From NCBI GenBank assembly GCA_025738555.1, contig JAOVFP010000009.1, forward strand, positions 3,224,001 through 3,288,000: a stretch of DNA of 64,000 nucleotides, read 5' to 3'. The DNA is from Cyathus striatus (taxonomy: Eukaryota > Basidiomycota > Agaricomycetes > Agaricales > Nidulariaceae). Position 1 is the stretch's first letter. Every line of letters begins with the position of its first letter. Positions 24,402-34,506 of the stretch are shown one piece after another. The position numbers were made by a program, and so were the translations under genes. The notes beneath the pieces were generated by a model that saw only the letters and a list, made by a program, of their open reading frames with translations, did no database searches and was not told the origin of the DNA.

Positions 24402-25907
24402 GAGCTCTTTACACTCCCCCCCCCCTTACACCTGAATTTCACATGAAATTCATGTGAATTGGTGAGGTTCATGTGAAATTCATGTGAAATTCAGGTGAAC
24501 TTTTTTGCATTATTTTTGCTGAATTTCAGTGAGAACACTGCTAACAATTTCACGCGAATTTCACATGAATATCACATGAACTTCACCAATTCACTTGATT
24601 TTCACATGAATTTTTCACTAGACATTCATGTCACTTGGTGAAATTCATGTGAAGCTTATACAATAGTAATGAGCTTCAATTGTATTTCGTAGTGTTGCTT
24701 ACTAATAATAAAAACAAATGTACTAGTAAATAATGACCCCAGTCAGAATTGAACCAACAGCCTCGGAGTGATGACTAATAATTTTTCCCACAGTACAGCA
24801 ATTTACCACTACACCATGAAAACTTGTGTAGAAAAGTTTTTTCCCACACTATATACCTCTATCAACCCTCCGCTTTCTAATACTTTGTCACATGATTGAA
24901 ATATCACATGACCAAAGACGTCGCACCATTGTTAATTCTTGCTTCTTGCCACATCACCATCATTAACTCCTTTCTCCCCTCTCTCTCCCCACTCCCTCTT
25001 CCCTCCCTACCACTACTTGATCCTTCCATCTTCACTCCTCTATTTCACTCCTCCTCTATTTCACTCCCCCCCTTCTCCTTCCCTATCAAGAACAAATACA
25101 GTTACAACGAGAGCACGGGAAAGCGGGAGGTGCACAACAAGTGCGAGGGGCGGGATGGTGGGGCAGGAGGGGCAGGACGACGAGCGTGTATGGCGGGAGA
25201 GGCGGGATAGTGAGTGTGTTCGGGCACACAATGAGCACAGGGAGCGGAGTAGTGAGTGGAGAGGCGGGATAACGAGCGGGATGGGGCATACAGCAAGCGG
25301 AGGGCGGAGATAGTGAATGGAATGGGGCACACAGCGAGCGGAGGGGTGGGATAACGAGTGGGATGAGGTACACAGCAAGCGGAGGGGCAGGATAACAAGC
25401 GGGATGAGGTGCACAGCGAGCAGAGGGGCGGGACAACGAGCGGGATGAGATGCACAGCGAGCGGAGGGGCGGGATAACGAGCGGGATGAGGTGCACAGTA
25501 AGCGGAGGGGCGGGAGGCGTGGGAAAGCAGGGGATGGGACATCGAGTACAAAGGCAGGAAATTGGGGCATATTATGTAATACTACTGTTGCTTTGTAATA
25601 TGTAAATTAGTCACATGATCAATAAATAAATTCATTTTCTCCATGTTTTTAAATGAATTTCACTCAATTTTTCATGTGAATTTCACTATATTTTCACTTT
25701 AATTTCACCTAAAATACATGAAAGTTCATGAACCTATGATTTTTAGAAAATATTCAAAATCACATGAAGTTCATGTAATTTCAGGTGAATTTCATGTGAA
25801 TTTTATGTCAAATAGGTGATATTCATGTGAATTTCATGTGAATATGTGAACTCTTGGTGAAATTCATGTGAATTCATGGTGAAGGGGGGGGGGAGTGCAA
25901 AGTACTG
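24402..25907. mobile_element. hAT-like non-autonomous element, copy 2
   Basis: 1506 bp flanked by a perfect 8-bp duplication AAATTATG (24394-24401 and 25908-25915). The left end is GAGCTCTTTACACTCCCC and the right end GGGGAGTGCAAAGTACTG, matching copy 1 at 2772-3713. The flanks inside are palindromic arrays of TTCATGTGAAATTCATGTG type at both ends (24420-24660 and 25640-25885). The centre holds unrelated sequence with a GC-rich 41-bp minisatellite. Confidence 0.9.
25245..25540. repeat. GC-rich 41-bp minisatellite
   Basis: Units like GCGGGATGAGGTGCACAGCG then AGCGGAGGGGCGGGATAACGA repeat with an exact 41-bp period in the last four copies; upstream copies are degenerate. Because 41 is not a multiple of three, all three minus-strand frames read the same repeat peptide, which explains three long overlapping open frames here. 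It is CpG-rich inside a CpG-poor element. Confidence 0.88.
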
Positions 25908-26709
25908 AAATTATGCCATAATCTTAGAGATACCTTAAGATCTCTTGTATAGTACTGGTAGCCTTATAATTTATTATAGGAAAGCCCATACCTTACAATG
26001 AACTGTGGTCTCATTGTGATGTCTTCAGTACTATCTTATAATTATCTTACAGTGCATTATTACGAGAGTAATGGCTTAATGCCTTCCAAGGTAAATCGAA
26101 CTTTCATGACAAGTGCAACAGCAAACTTCCTGCATTGGTTGTCCCACCGTTGCTGGGAGCCAAATGGGCACATAGAAAATTCCGGGCACGCACAAAAGTG
26201 AGCGTGATTGAGTGTGCCACGCTCAAGGCCAAATTTTCACGCACAAAATTGAGCATGATTGAGCATGTCACACTCAAGGTATTTATTTTAGCTCTAAATG
26301 GTCCATTTGTGGGTCAAAAAGAGTGTAAATCAAATGTACATACTAGTGTTGCATGGCTGTGTCATATTGTGGGTGTGAGTGATGTTTCTAATCAAGATAT
26401 GAAGTCAAATCTTAAAGAATAATATTTATACTTCACGCTCAAACATGTGTGTGCACACTCATGTTCATGCTCAAGGTGTGAGTGTGGATTGAGTGTGCAT
26501 GCACACATCATGCTCAAGATTTTACTTCACACTCAGGGTCAACATCTCACACACAGGGTCCATACATTCACGCACAGGGTCTGAGTTTTCACGCTCAAGG
26601 TCATCAACTCATGCTCAAGGTCTGTCAACTCACACTCAAGGTTTTTATTCACACTCACAAAAAAATTATATGTTACATTTATATTTTGGCTTCACCACTC
26701 ACGCTCAAG

Positions 26710-28060
26710 TTAAAGGTCATTGAGCATGTATGTAATACTAGTGAGCGTGAATAGGAATACCAATTATGCTCACACTCAAGTTAAAAGACATTGAGTGTGA
26801 GTGTAATACTTGTGAGCGTGAATAGGAATACCACACTCATGCTCAAGTTAAAAGACATTGAGTGTGAGTGTAATACTAGTGAGCATGAATAGGAATACCA
26901 ATTATGCTCATGCTCAAGTTAAAAGACATTGAGCATGAGTGTAATACTAGTGAGCATGAATAGGAATACCAATTATGCTCATGCTCAAGTTAAAAGACAT
27001 TGAGCATGAGTGTAATACTTGTGAGCGTGAATAGGAATACCACACTCATGCTCAAGTTAAAAGACATTGAGTGTGAGTGTAATACTAGTGAGCATGAATA
27101 GGAATACCAATTATGCTCATGCTCAAGTTAAAAGACATTGAGCATGAGTGTAATACTAGTGAGCATGAATAGGAATACCAATTATGCTCATGCTCAAGTT
27201 AAAAGACATTGAGCATGAGTGTAATACTTGTGAGCGTGAATAGGAATACCACACTCATGCTCAAGTTAAAGGTCATTGAGCATGAGTGTAATACTAGTGA
27301 GCATGAATAGGAATACCACACTCACACTCAAGTTAAAAGACATTGAGTGTGAGTGTAATACTAGTGAGCGTGAATAGGAATACCAATTATGCTCACACTC
27401 AAGTTAAAAGACATTGAGCATGAGTGTAATACTTGTGAGCGTGAATAGGAATACCACACTCACGCTCAAGTTAAAAGACATTGAGCATGAGTGTAATACT
27501 AGTGAGCATGAATAGGAATACCAAATATGCTCACACTCAAGTTAAAAGACATTGAGTGTGAGTGTAATACTTGTGAGCGTGAATAGGAATACCACACTCA
27601 TGCTCAAGTTAAAAGACATTGAGCGTGAGTGTAATACTTGTGAGCATGAATAGGAATACCACACTCACACTCAAGTTAAAAGACATTGAGCGTGAGTGTA
27701 ATACTAGTGAGCATGAATAGGAATACCAATTATGCTCATGCTCAAGTTAAAGGACATTGAGTGTGAGTGTAATACTTGTGAGTGTGAATAGGAATACCAC
27801 ACTCACACTCAAGTTAAAGGACATTGAGCATGAGTGTAATACTTGTGAGCATGAATAGGAATGCCAATTATACTCACGCTCAAGTTAAAGGGTATTGAGC
27901 ATGAGTGTAATACTTGTGAGCGTGAACAGGAATACCAATCACGCTCATGCTCAAGTGAAATATAAGTGTAATATTTGTGAGCATGAGTAAAAATGCCAAT
28001 CACACTCACACTCAAGTTAAAGGACATTGAGTGCAAGTGTAAATAAGTATTATAAATGTA
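26710..28060. repeat. 67/71-bp satellite array, about 19 units
   Basis: Each unit holds GTTAAAAGACATTGAG, then GTGTAATACT(A/T)GTGAG, AATAGGAATACCA and a CTCA-rich arm. Two unit lengths alternate (67 and 71 bp), differing by a four-base insertion (AATTATGC form). Every unit can form a hairpin: an 11-base arm around the loop GTTAAAAGACAT. The arms vary only at one CpG each (CACGC, CATGC or CACAC). Confidence 0.92.
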
Positions 28061-28174
28061 ATAGAATACCTATCATGCTCATGCTCAAATCAAAGGGCAT
28101 TGAGCATGAATGTAAATATAATACTGACATGCAGTTATACTATGCAAATATGTGTGATAGGTAGTAATCTATTC

Positions 28175-28400
28175 TGTATTGCTCCCTGCTTCATTGTGAA
28201 TTTCCCTGCTTCATTATTAAGCCCCCTACCTTGTTCTGAAGTTCCCTACTTCGCTGTAAAGCCCCATCCTTTGTTTTGAATTTCCCAAGGTCTCTGCTTC
28301 ACTGTGAATCCCCCTGCCTTGTTCTGAATTTTCCTGCTTCATTGTAAAGCTTCCTGTAATTTTCTGAGCCCCCTGCTTCATTATAAACTTCCCCTGTTTC
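28175..28400 (+). repeat. Pyrimidine-rich ~22-bp minisatellite
   Basis: Degenerate units like CCCTGCTTCATTGTGAA and CCCCTGCCTTGTTCTGAA. A reverse-complement relative lies at 33180-33490. Confidence 0.75.
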
Positions 28401-29439
28401 TACTGTTCAATATATACCATTCTCTAGCTCTATAAATTTTTAACTGTTAGTCTGAATTACTACTACACTCTCTGAGTCATTTTTTCAACTTATAGATCAT
28501 ATGTACACTCTCTGAATCATTTATATACACTCTAAGTCATATCTAAACACTCTGGATCATTGGTATACATTTTAAATCAATATACACTCATAATGAAGAC
28601 AATAACAATGAAATATATATAAAACCCACTGGTGTTCTTCAATTATTACATTACAGTGCTTGGTATATACCAAATTGTATTAAAAACATGCTTTACTATG
28701 CCAATTATTCAGTATGTAGTTGATATAAGACAGCCAGTTGGCTCACACTCATATAAGGATTATTCACGCTCATGTATAGAATATTCACGCTCACATCACG
28801 CACAGGGTCGAATTTTCACGCTCAATAGGTGAGCGTGCACGCTCAACTCACGCTCACTTTTGTGCGTGCCCGGAATTTTCTTGCTGCCCGAGCCAAACGA
28901 CCGTTGAAATTTATGATACCATGATTGAATGCAAGTAAGTCCAAATAGTCCTTTCTAACTAAAATTCGTTTTTTAATTGCTTCCCAGTTATGAGGACGCG
29001 AATGAGAACGAATTCCAATGTTATTATAGTCGATATGTAAGATAATGTTGGTCGTGGATGACGTGTTGCTGAAAGTCTACTCTATTAGGGAGGAGATCTC
29101 GTAACAAACGACGTAAATTGCCCACCAGCAGCCGTATCTTATCCGCTGGCTACCGGAGCAAGTTGTCCAGCGGACCAAGCCCAAACGTTGGTGCTTCCAG
29201 GACTAACTCCGGAACAATTGGCAGATCCTGAAGGTATACAAATGTTTGTTTTTCCGTCGTGGTACACATACTCATCTGCTTCAATTTTATGTATATAGCA
29301 TAGGTATAATGTTGTCGATCTAAATCTCGGGGCGATGTTGCATATACGCTGAGGTTACACTATTATTGTTACGTTGGCGTTAGTTGTTTATTTGCATGTC
29401 ACAAATGTAGAATTTGAACAGTTCAAATACGTACTCGAC

Positions 29440-30520
29440 TTCCCAATGAACGCGTAAGAATCGAACCCACAACCCACTCCTCCATCCTGAGGTGACAGTG
29501 ACTTCTCTGAATCCGTCAAGTGCTGGATCAATTATAAATGTTAGTAGTGAATATGAACTTTGTTAGGGATCGAAGACTACATGTATGACTTGTCATTTGG
29601 TCACGCTGGAATAAAAGTAAGCTCCGTCGATCAATAAGACTGTAGGAAATCCACTCAGGCGTAAAGAACCCGTGAGATTCGATTGTACTACTAGACCGCT
29701 TTTCTACACTATCCCCAAGTCCTTAGTAAAGTTCCATCTGTTTAAGCCGTTTTATTGCAGCGCCTCTACATTAATCGACATCAAGCACCGGATCAGTTAG
29801 TCGCGAGACAGCACGAATCAAAACTAGTACTCAAACCCACCTAGAAAGAGCCCGTAAGATTCGGGTGTAGAAACACTTTTCCTACTACGCCTTCCTGCAA
29901 TATTTCAAGGCACATCTGGTTAAACCATTTTTATGGAACATCTAAATCCGTCAAGCACTAAAATGGTCGCTTTGCATGACGGTTAAGCAGTTGAAGTTTG
30001 AAAAAAAAATAGGGACGATTTCAATTCAGGAATAAGACTGTAGGATACCTCATGTAACCGCTCGCCCACGTCTTCATATAGTTCTTCGAATCCCAATAGT
30101 GTAAATGATGTTCTTATAGAGCCTCTAAATGAGTGAACGTCGAAGTGAACATAAAAAATGTCACGACTCAGCTCAGGGGCTCAGCCTAAGTTCAATAACA
30201 TTAAGATATTCCAGTTTTTACTGTTTCTTAGTATGTCTTCCAGGAATCCATCCTTCAAACCCGAGATTGATTATAGCATTACTTACTAGTGGTTTATAAG
30301 TGATTAATTGGTTGTTCGCGGTAAATTGATTAGACGTGTTGTTATTAAACAGTAATTTCTTGTGTGGAATGCTCGGTGTATAAAAAGGCCATATAACTGT
30401 TCATACATCAATTGACGACTGTAGGAATTGAACGAGTGTGCTCTATTAGTACTTGTAACCATTTCACTACAGCATCTCTTAGTTCTTCATGTACGAGCTT
30501 GGTGTAAAGCTATTCCTATG
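29440..30520 (-). repeat. Cluster of degenerate tRNA-like repeats
   Basis: Four or five imperfect units, each with a tRNA-like portion followed by a phrase like CCTCTAAATCCGTCAAGCAC. The clearest, 30417-30473 on the minus strand, starts GCTGTAG, contains a T-arm-like CGTTCAATTC and ends CTACAGT, giving a seven-pair acceptor stem with one G-U. At 57 nt it is too short to be a working tRNA. The unit at about 29446-29475 contains GGTTCGATTCT, a B-box match. I read these as tRNA-derived repeats or pseudogenes, not functional tRNAs. Confidence 0.4.
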
Positions 30521-30700
30521 GGTGTTATAGCGTTTATTTGTGTTGTATTTGTGATTATATCCTACGGAAAACCGAAGAATCACAATATTCTCTGCGGACA
30601 AAGATATGTGTAAGAGTTTTATGCAATATTTGGTAAGCGAAGTAAGCTTACTTACGACGATTACTAATTATAATGCTTACGTAAACGCGTAACCTGGGCA

Positions 30701-30910
30701 TTGGGCGTAGCCATTCGCCTGCGTACTGACATTGACTTTGGCGCTTTGCAGCCCCGTTCTCTCATCCTCACATACCCCAATGATCATGCTCTCTGTACCA
30801 CCGATTCTCTTACTGTCGATACCTACGCTCAGAATGAGGTGCATGTGCACGTCACTCACCGTATTCAAAAACTACTAGGCCACGACAGCCGTTGTGGACT
30901 CTGGGCCTAG
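30701..30910 (+). pseudogene. Unidentified C-terminal exon or gene remnant
   Basis: Open frame in normal-CpG DNA, translation RLRTDIDFGALQPRSLILTY and on to HRIQKLLGHDSRCGLWA, TAG at the end. The composition is protein-like, but no domain is recognised and no upstream exon could be joined. Confidence 0.3.
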
Positions 30911-32330
30911 AGCGTGACCTATAACACCGAACTCTATAATCTGGGACAAAGCAAGGAGAAGGATGGGGACGATTGTAGGCATCTAGACTGCTGAGATGGA
31001 GTTTGCTTCAATTGGGTATGTTTCAAGACGATGATGTAGATGAGATGGGGAAGTCGAGATAACGTAGGGGAAGAATAAGTTCAATCAGCAGCTCGGACTC
31101 CAAGTCAATGACCACACAGTGGATCGGGTAGGAGACAGACAGAGGCGTGTCGCACTCGTTCACCCGGGATGGATTAGCTGCTTTACATGAGCTCCGAGTC
31201 ACACAGAAGAATGTAGGACATATGTAGATCTCTAAGCTCTCTCCCACACCTGTACGTTTCGATATTTCTCTTCTCTCCTACTTCCTCTTCCTCCCAAGTT
31301 CTATATTTACTTATCACCCATCTACGTAGAAGACATGTTCCTACCCATCATTCATAGGGTACAAACCTAAACCCTGAATACACAGAAAGGGCGACGAAAG
31401 AAAAAGTACCAACGGCAAAACCCCCATCAGACGACACCGTCAACATGCGAGTCCTGCTTTCCTCGTAAAGAACTTCGCTAGGATATCTCAGACTTAATCT
31501 TCATTTCGCCTATTTCGAATGGCGCCTTGCATCGTAGCCATGGCAGACTTCGTACGAAGAAATTCAAGTTATGTTTTTCACTTCGTACGAGGCCTATAAC
31601 ATATACACGTTTTCACCTCGTACGTGGTTATAAGTTTGGTCTCGGTGTATTCAATCTCGAGTTATATTTTGACGTAAGGCATGATGTCGAGTTGAAACCT
31701 ATCTGTCGGTGCCTAGCAACCTGACGAAGTATTGGTCATTCGTGGACGGTGGCCCATTGAGTCGATAACGGGTGCCGGAGATGTGTTCAGATAATCTAAC
31801 ACGGAGATGTGCTCTATCCCGACTATCCCATTGATCAGTCGGGATCTGGCAATGCAATAATCAGTTGTGAGCCTGTGGCGCATCGAATCGACGTCGGGGC
31901 GCAGGTTAGATGTCCACGTTCTGGTTCACTATCCTCAGTAGTGTGTCGTTGTTCGGCGCATCAAATGGACAGTTTTATGGAGAAGCGGATGTATATTGTC
32001 TCGAATGGATTGGTGGTATGGAGATGCAGTGGTTGTAGTTATACCTATCCTGGCATGGCAACTGCCAACTTGGAGTCAAACAGCGAGCAGGGAGACACGT
32101 ACATATATGTACGGGGTGGGCGGTAGATGCTCTCCTATCCTCTTCCTGGTTCTTAGTTAAATCGAGGCGCATCGGATGGATAGTAGGTTCCCGAGAAGTA
32201 ATAGTCTTCATACTTAGTTCGACGGGTATGTGGGGCTCATCATCATCGATATCATAACGGATGCTTATCACACGACTCGATGCCTACCCTATTCATTAGT
32301 GTAATAAAAAATAGGGCCGTCTAGCGGCAA
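30911..32330. other. Probable intergenic host DNA
   Basis: Normal CpG content, only short open frames. Around 31548-31627 three near-palindromes lie 33-35 bp apart: CTTCGTACGAAG, CTTCGTACGAGG and CCTCGTACGTGG. Confidence 0.4.
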
Positions 32331-34071
32331 AACCCACTACCTACCAAATAAACAATAGGGCCAAGTAAGAGAATTGAGAATACTTATTAATAATACAAAT
32401 TTAAAATACAGTAATTGACATAATAGATTAAAACTCATATATTTTGTGGATATGAAGTTCATAAGTCTGGAAGGAAACAGGTTGTGATAGGTGAGATTAA
32501 AATAAGGCAAATGGAAATACCCTGGACAATTCAGACTCATTAAGCCACATAGTTGTTTAACATGGAAGAAAGATATTTAGTAGAAAAGGATGATAAGTTG
32601 TCTTCATTAATATTTTAGAGATTTTAAAATAAGTATTAATACTGAATGTGAATTAGTGGTATTGAGTATATTTTGTAATACATTTATTTTTAACTCTGAC
32701 TGGGAAGGTATTTGTTGCAAAGATGCATAATAATTGGACACAGTGAAATATATCAGATGCTGATAGGCAACAGCATGGGTAACCCATGGGTATCTGGAGC
32801 TCGACCCATACCTGTACCCATGCTAACCCATACCCATGAGAATGGGTATGGGTTCCCATGGGTATTGCAACCTGTGGGTTTTACTAATATTTACAATTTT
32901 TAGAATAAGAAAGAATATAAGATGAAATATGTCGTAGCACTCAGACCAGACATGCAAATATTATGTACAATAGCTCGTTTTGTACATACATTACAGGGCT
33001 TGCAATATGTGAGCACTCAGCTGAATCGAGTTACATTGGCAGCTGTAAGATACTATCTTCAGGTAGGCAATGACATGGGAATTGTACTAGGAAAGTCTAG
33101 TATACTCAGAACAATAAACATTGAATTATAATGAACTAGAGTACAACTATTTATATGTAGTATAGTATGGGCAAAAGCAATGTGGAGATTTTATAAATGA
33201 AGCAAATAAAGTAGAATCAAAGTAGAGAGAGAAGGAACAAAGTAGGGAAATCTGTAACAAAGCAGGGAGAGCTGGAATGAAACTGAAAGATCAGAAATAA
33301 AGTAGCTAGAGTAGGAACAAATTATAAAGAGCAGGAATGAAGCATGGAGACCAGAAACTAGACAGGGAGGTTAAGAATGAAGAAGAGACCAGAAACCAGG
33401 CAGAGAGAACATGAACTAGGCAGAGAGAGCAGGAAAAGATTGAGAATGATGAAGAGAGAATAAGAGCAAGTTAGAGAGAGCATGAATGAAACAGATAGGT
33501 TAATGGCTTATGAACAAGGCAGTAAGCTTAAGAAGTTATAATTGCACCAAATTACAAGAGGTACAGGGTCAAGTTAGACATTCAGGTGTTGCATGTGGAG
33601 GAAGGTTGGAAGAAGTTATGATAGATAGTGAAGAAGACATGGAAGGGCTGTAAGTTATGAAAGTTAGTCAAGTTAAATAGTAAAAGGAATGCAACACACA
33701 TTGTGAAACAAGGATTGGTTTTAGCTCATCAGAGATGAGGGAGGAGTAAAGATAACACACAGTTCAAGATAGAAGCAAGGAAGATGGGAAATAAATACAA
33801 CACAAGATTATATAGTAGTAGGATTTTCAATTGATAACAATTGATTGAAATAGTGGTCCAATTCATAAGTGTACTAAATACATTTTGAATAGTTTTGGTT
33901 TCAATAGTGGCAGGAGCCAATCAGGTTGAGATCACAGCAAGAACCAATCAGGTTGAGATCACAGCAAGAACCAATCAGGTTGAGATCCCAAAGTCAGATC
34001 TCAAAATTGCCTTTTCAGGATGTCAAGAGTCCCCTAAGACCCACTTACCTTAAAAGGTAGTGGGAATAGTG
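32331..34071. repeat. AT-rich repeat block
   Basis: CpG-poor. About 32778-32880 is a palindrome cluster of ACCCATGGGT and ACCCATACC phrases in both orientations. About 33180-33490 is purine-rich (units like GAACAAAGTAGGGA, GGAATGAAGCA), the reverse complement of the minisatellite at 28175-28400. About 33900-33975 contains three units of a ~27-bp repeat with ACCAATCAGGTTGAGATC. No gene is seen. Confidence 0.6.
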
Positions 34072-34506
34072 GATGACTTCCCACAAGGATCTGGCACAGT
34101 CTGACATCGTCAGACATGGGTGCGCCGAGTTGCCGAGATAAATTTCAAATTCTTGAGCACCGTCAGACAGCGTCAGACTGTGCCAGACATGAACATCTGG
34201 CGAGGCCCCCCCCCCCTCCGCCAGACTTGCGAAAGCTTTCAAAAAGCCTCCAGATGTCCCCAAAAGGTATGTTTACTCGCCTATGTGATGTTTCCACATG
34301 GCTCATCTCAACCGATATCTCCATTTTGTCCGCTTCCCTTCCTCTCCCTCCTGGTCTTGCCTACTCTATCACAGTCTATTGCTCTTCTGAATCCATCTGA
34401 AGCCGATGGACAGCTACCTTACAGTCTGGCATCAGCAAGGTATAAACTGGAGTTTGAAAATCTGGCGTCATTAGACTATGCCAGATCCTTATGGGAAGTC
34501 ATCCAG
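34072..34506. mobile_element. MITE-like element with ~33-bp inverted repeats
   Basis: The left end GTGGATGACTTCCCACAAGG and the right end read inwards CTGGATGACTTCCCATAAGG continue with ATCTGGCAYAGTCT on both sides. The size is about 435 bp, without coding capacity. The repeat CGTCAGACA-type phrase is common at the left end. No convincing target duplication was found (possibly AGT). Confidence 0.65.

Larger units (their letters stand above)
26165..28889. mobile_element. Inverted-repeat element packed with satellite DNA
   Basis: The ends are GGGCACATAGAAAATTCCGG and, read inwards on the right, GGGCAGCAAGAAAATTCCGG, continuing with GCACGCACAAAAGTGAGCG on both sides (about 50 bp of inverted repeat). 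Flanks carry GAGCCAAA (26157-26164 and 28890-28897); the next base is T on the left and C on the right, so the duplication is 8 bp, or 9 bp with one change (hAT- or MULE-like). The interior holds a 67/71-bp satellite array and a pyrimidine-rich minisatellite. No transposase is encoded. Fragments of the family lie at 60-180 and 5981-6280. Confidence 0.82.
26122..29298 (+). pseudogene. Small cysteine-rich (probably secreted) protein gene, split by a transposon
   Basis: Left part 26122-26164 encodes TSCIGCPTVAG. After a 2.7-kb insertion the same frame resumes at 28890 as SQTTVEIYDTMIEC. Introns follow at 28935-28987 (GTAAGT, branch CTAAC, CAG) and 29037-29088 (GTAAGA...TAG), joining NYEDANENEFQCYYSRY and GGDLVTNDVNCPPAAVSYP, then CPADQAQTLVLPG and LTPEQLADPE. 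The frame ends at TAG 29296-29298, unless GTATAC at 29234 is a further donor. The cysteine spacing (C-x2-C, EC, QCYY, NCPP, SCP) resembles small secreted proteins of mushrooms. The signal-peptide exon was not found upstream. Confidence 0.65.

Noticed and set aside
25061..25570. Three long overlapping minus-strand open frames as a Pro/Leu-rich protein
   Set aside because: They are the same 41-bp minisatellite read in three frames; 41 is not a multiple of three, so all frames stay open.
26710..28060. Compensatory base changes in satellite hairpins as evidence for a selected RNA structure
   Set aside because: Several units have mismatching arms (for example CATGC with GTGTG), and all variants are explained by loss of one CpG per arm.
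29446..30473. Functional tRNA genes
   Set aside because: The best unit is only 57 nt long and no unit gives a complete cloverleaf.
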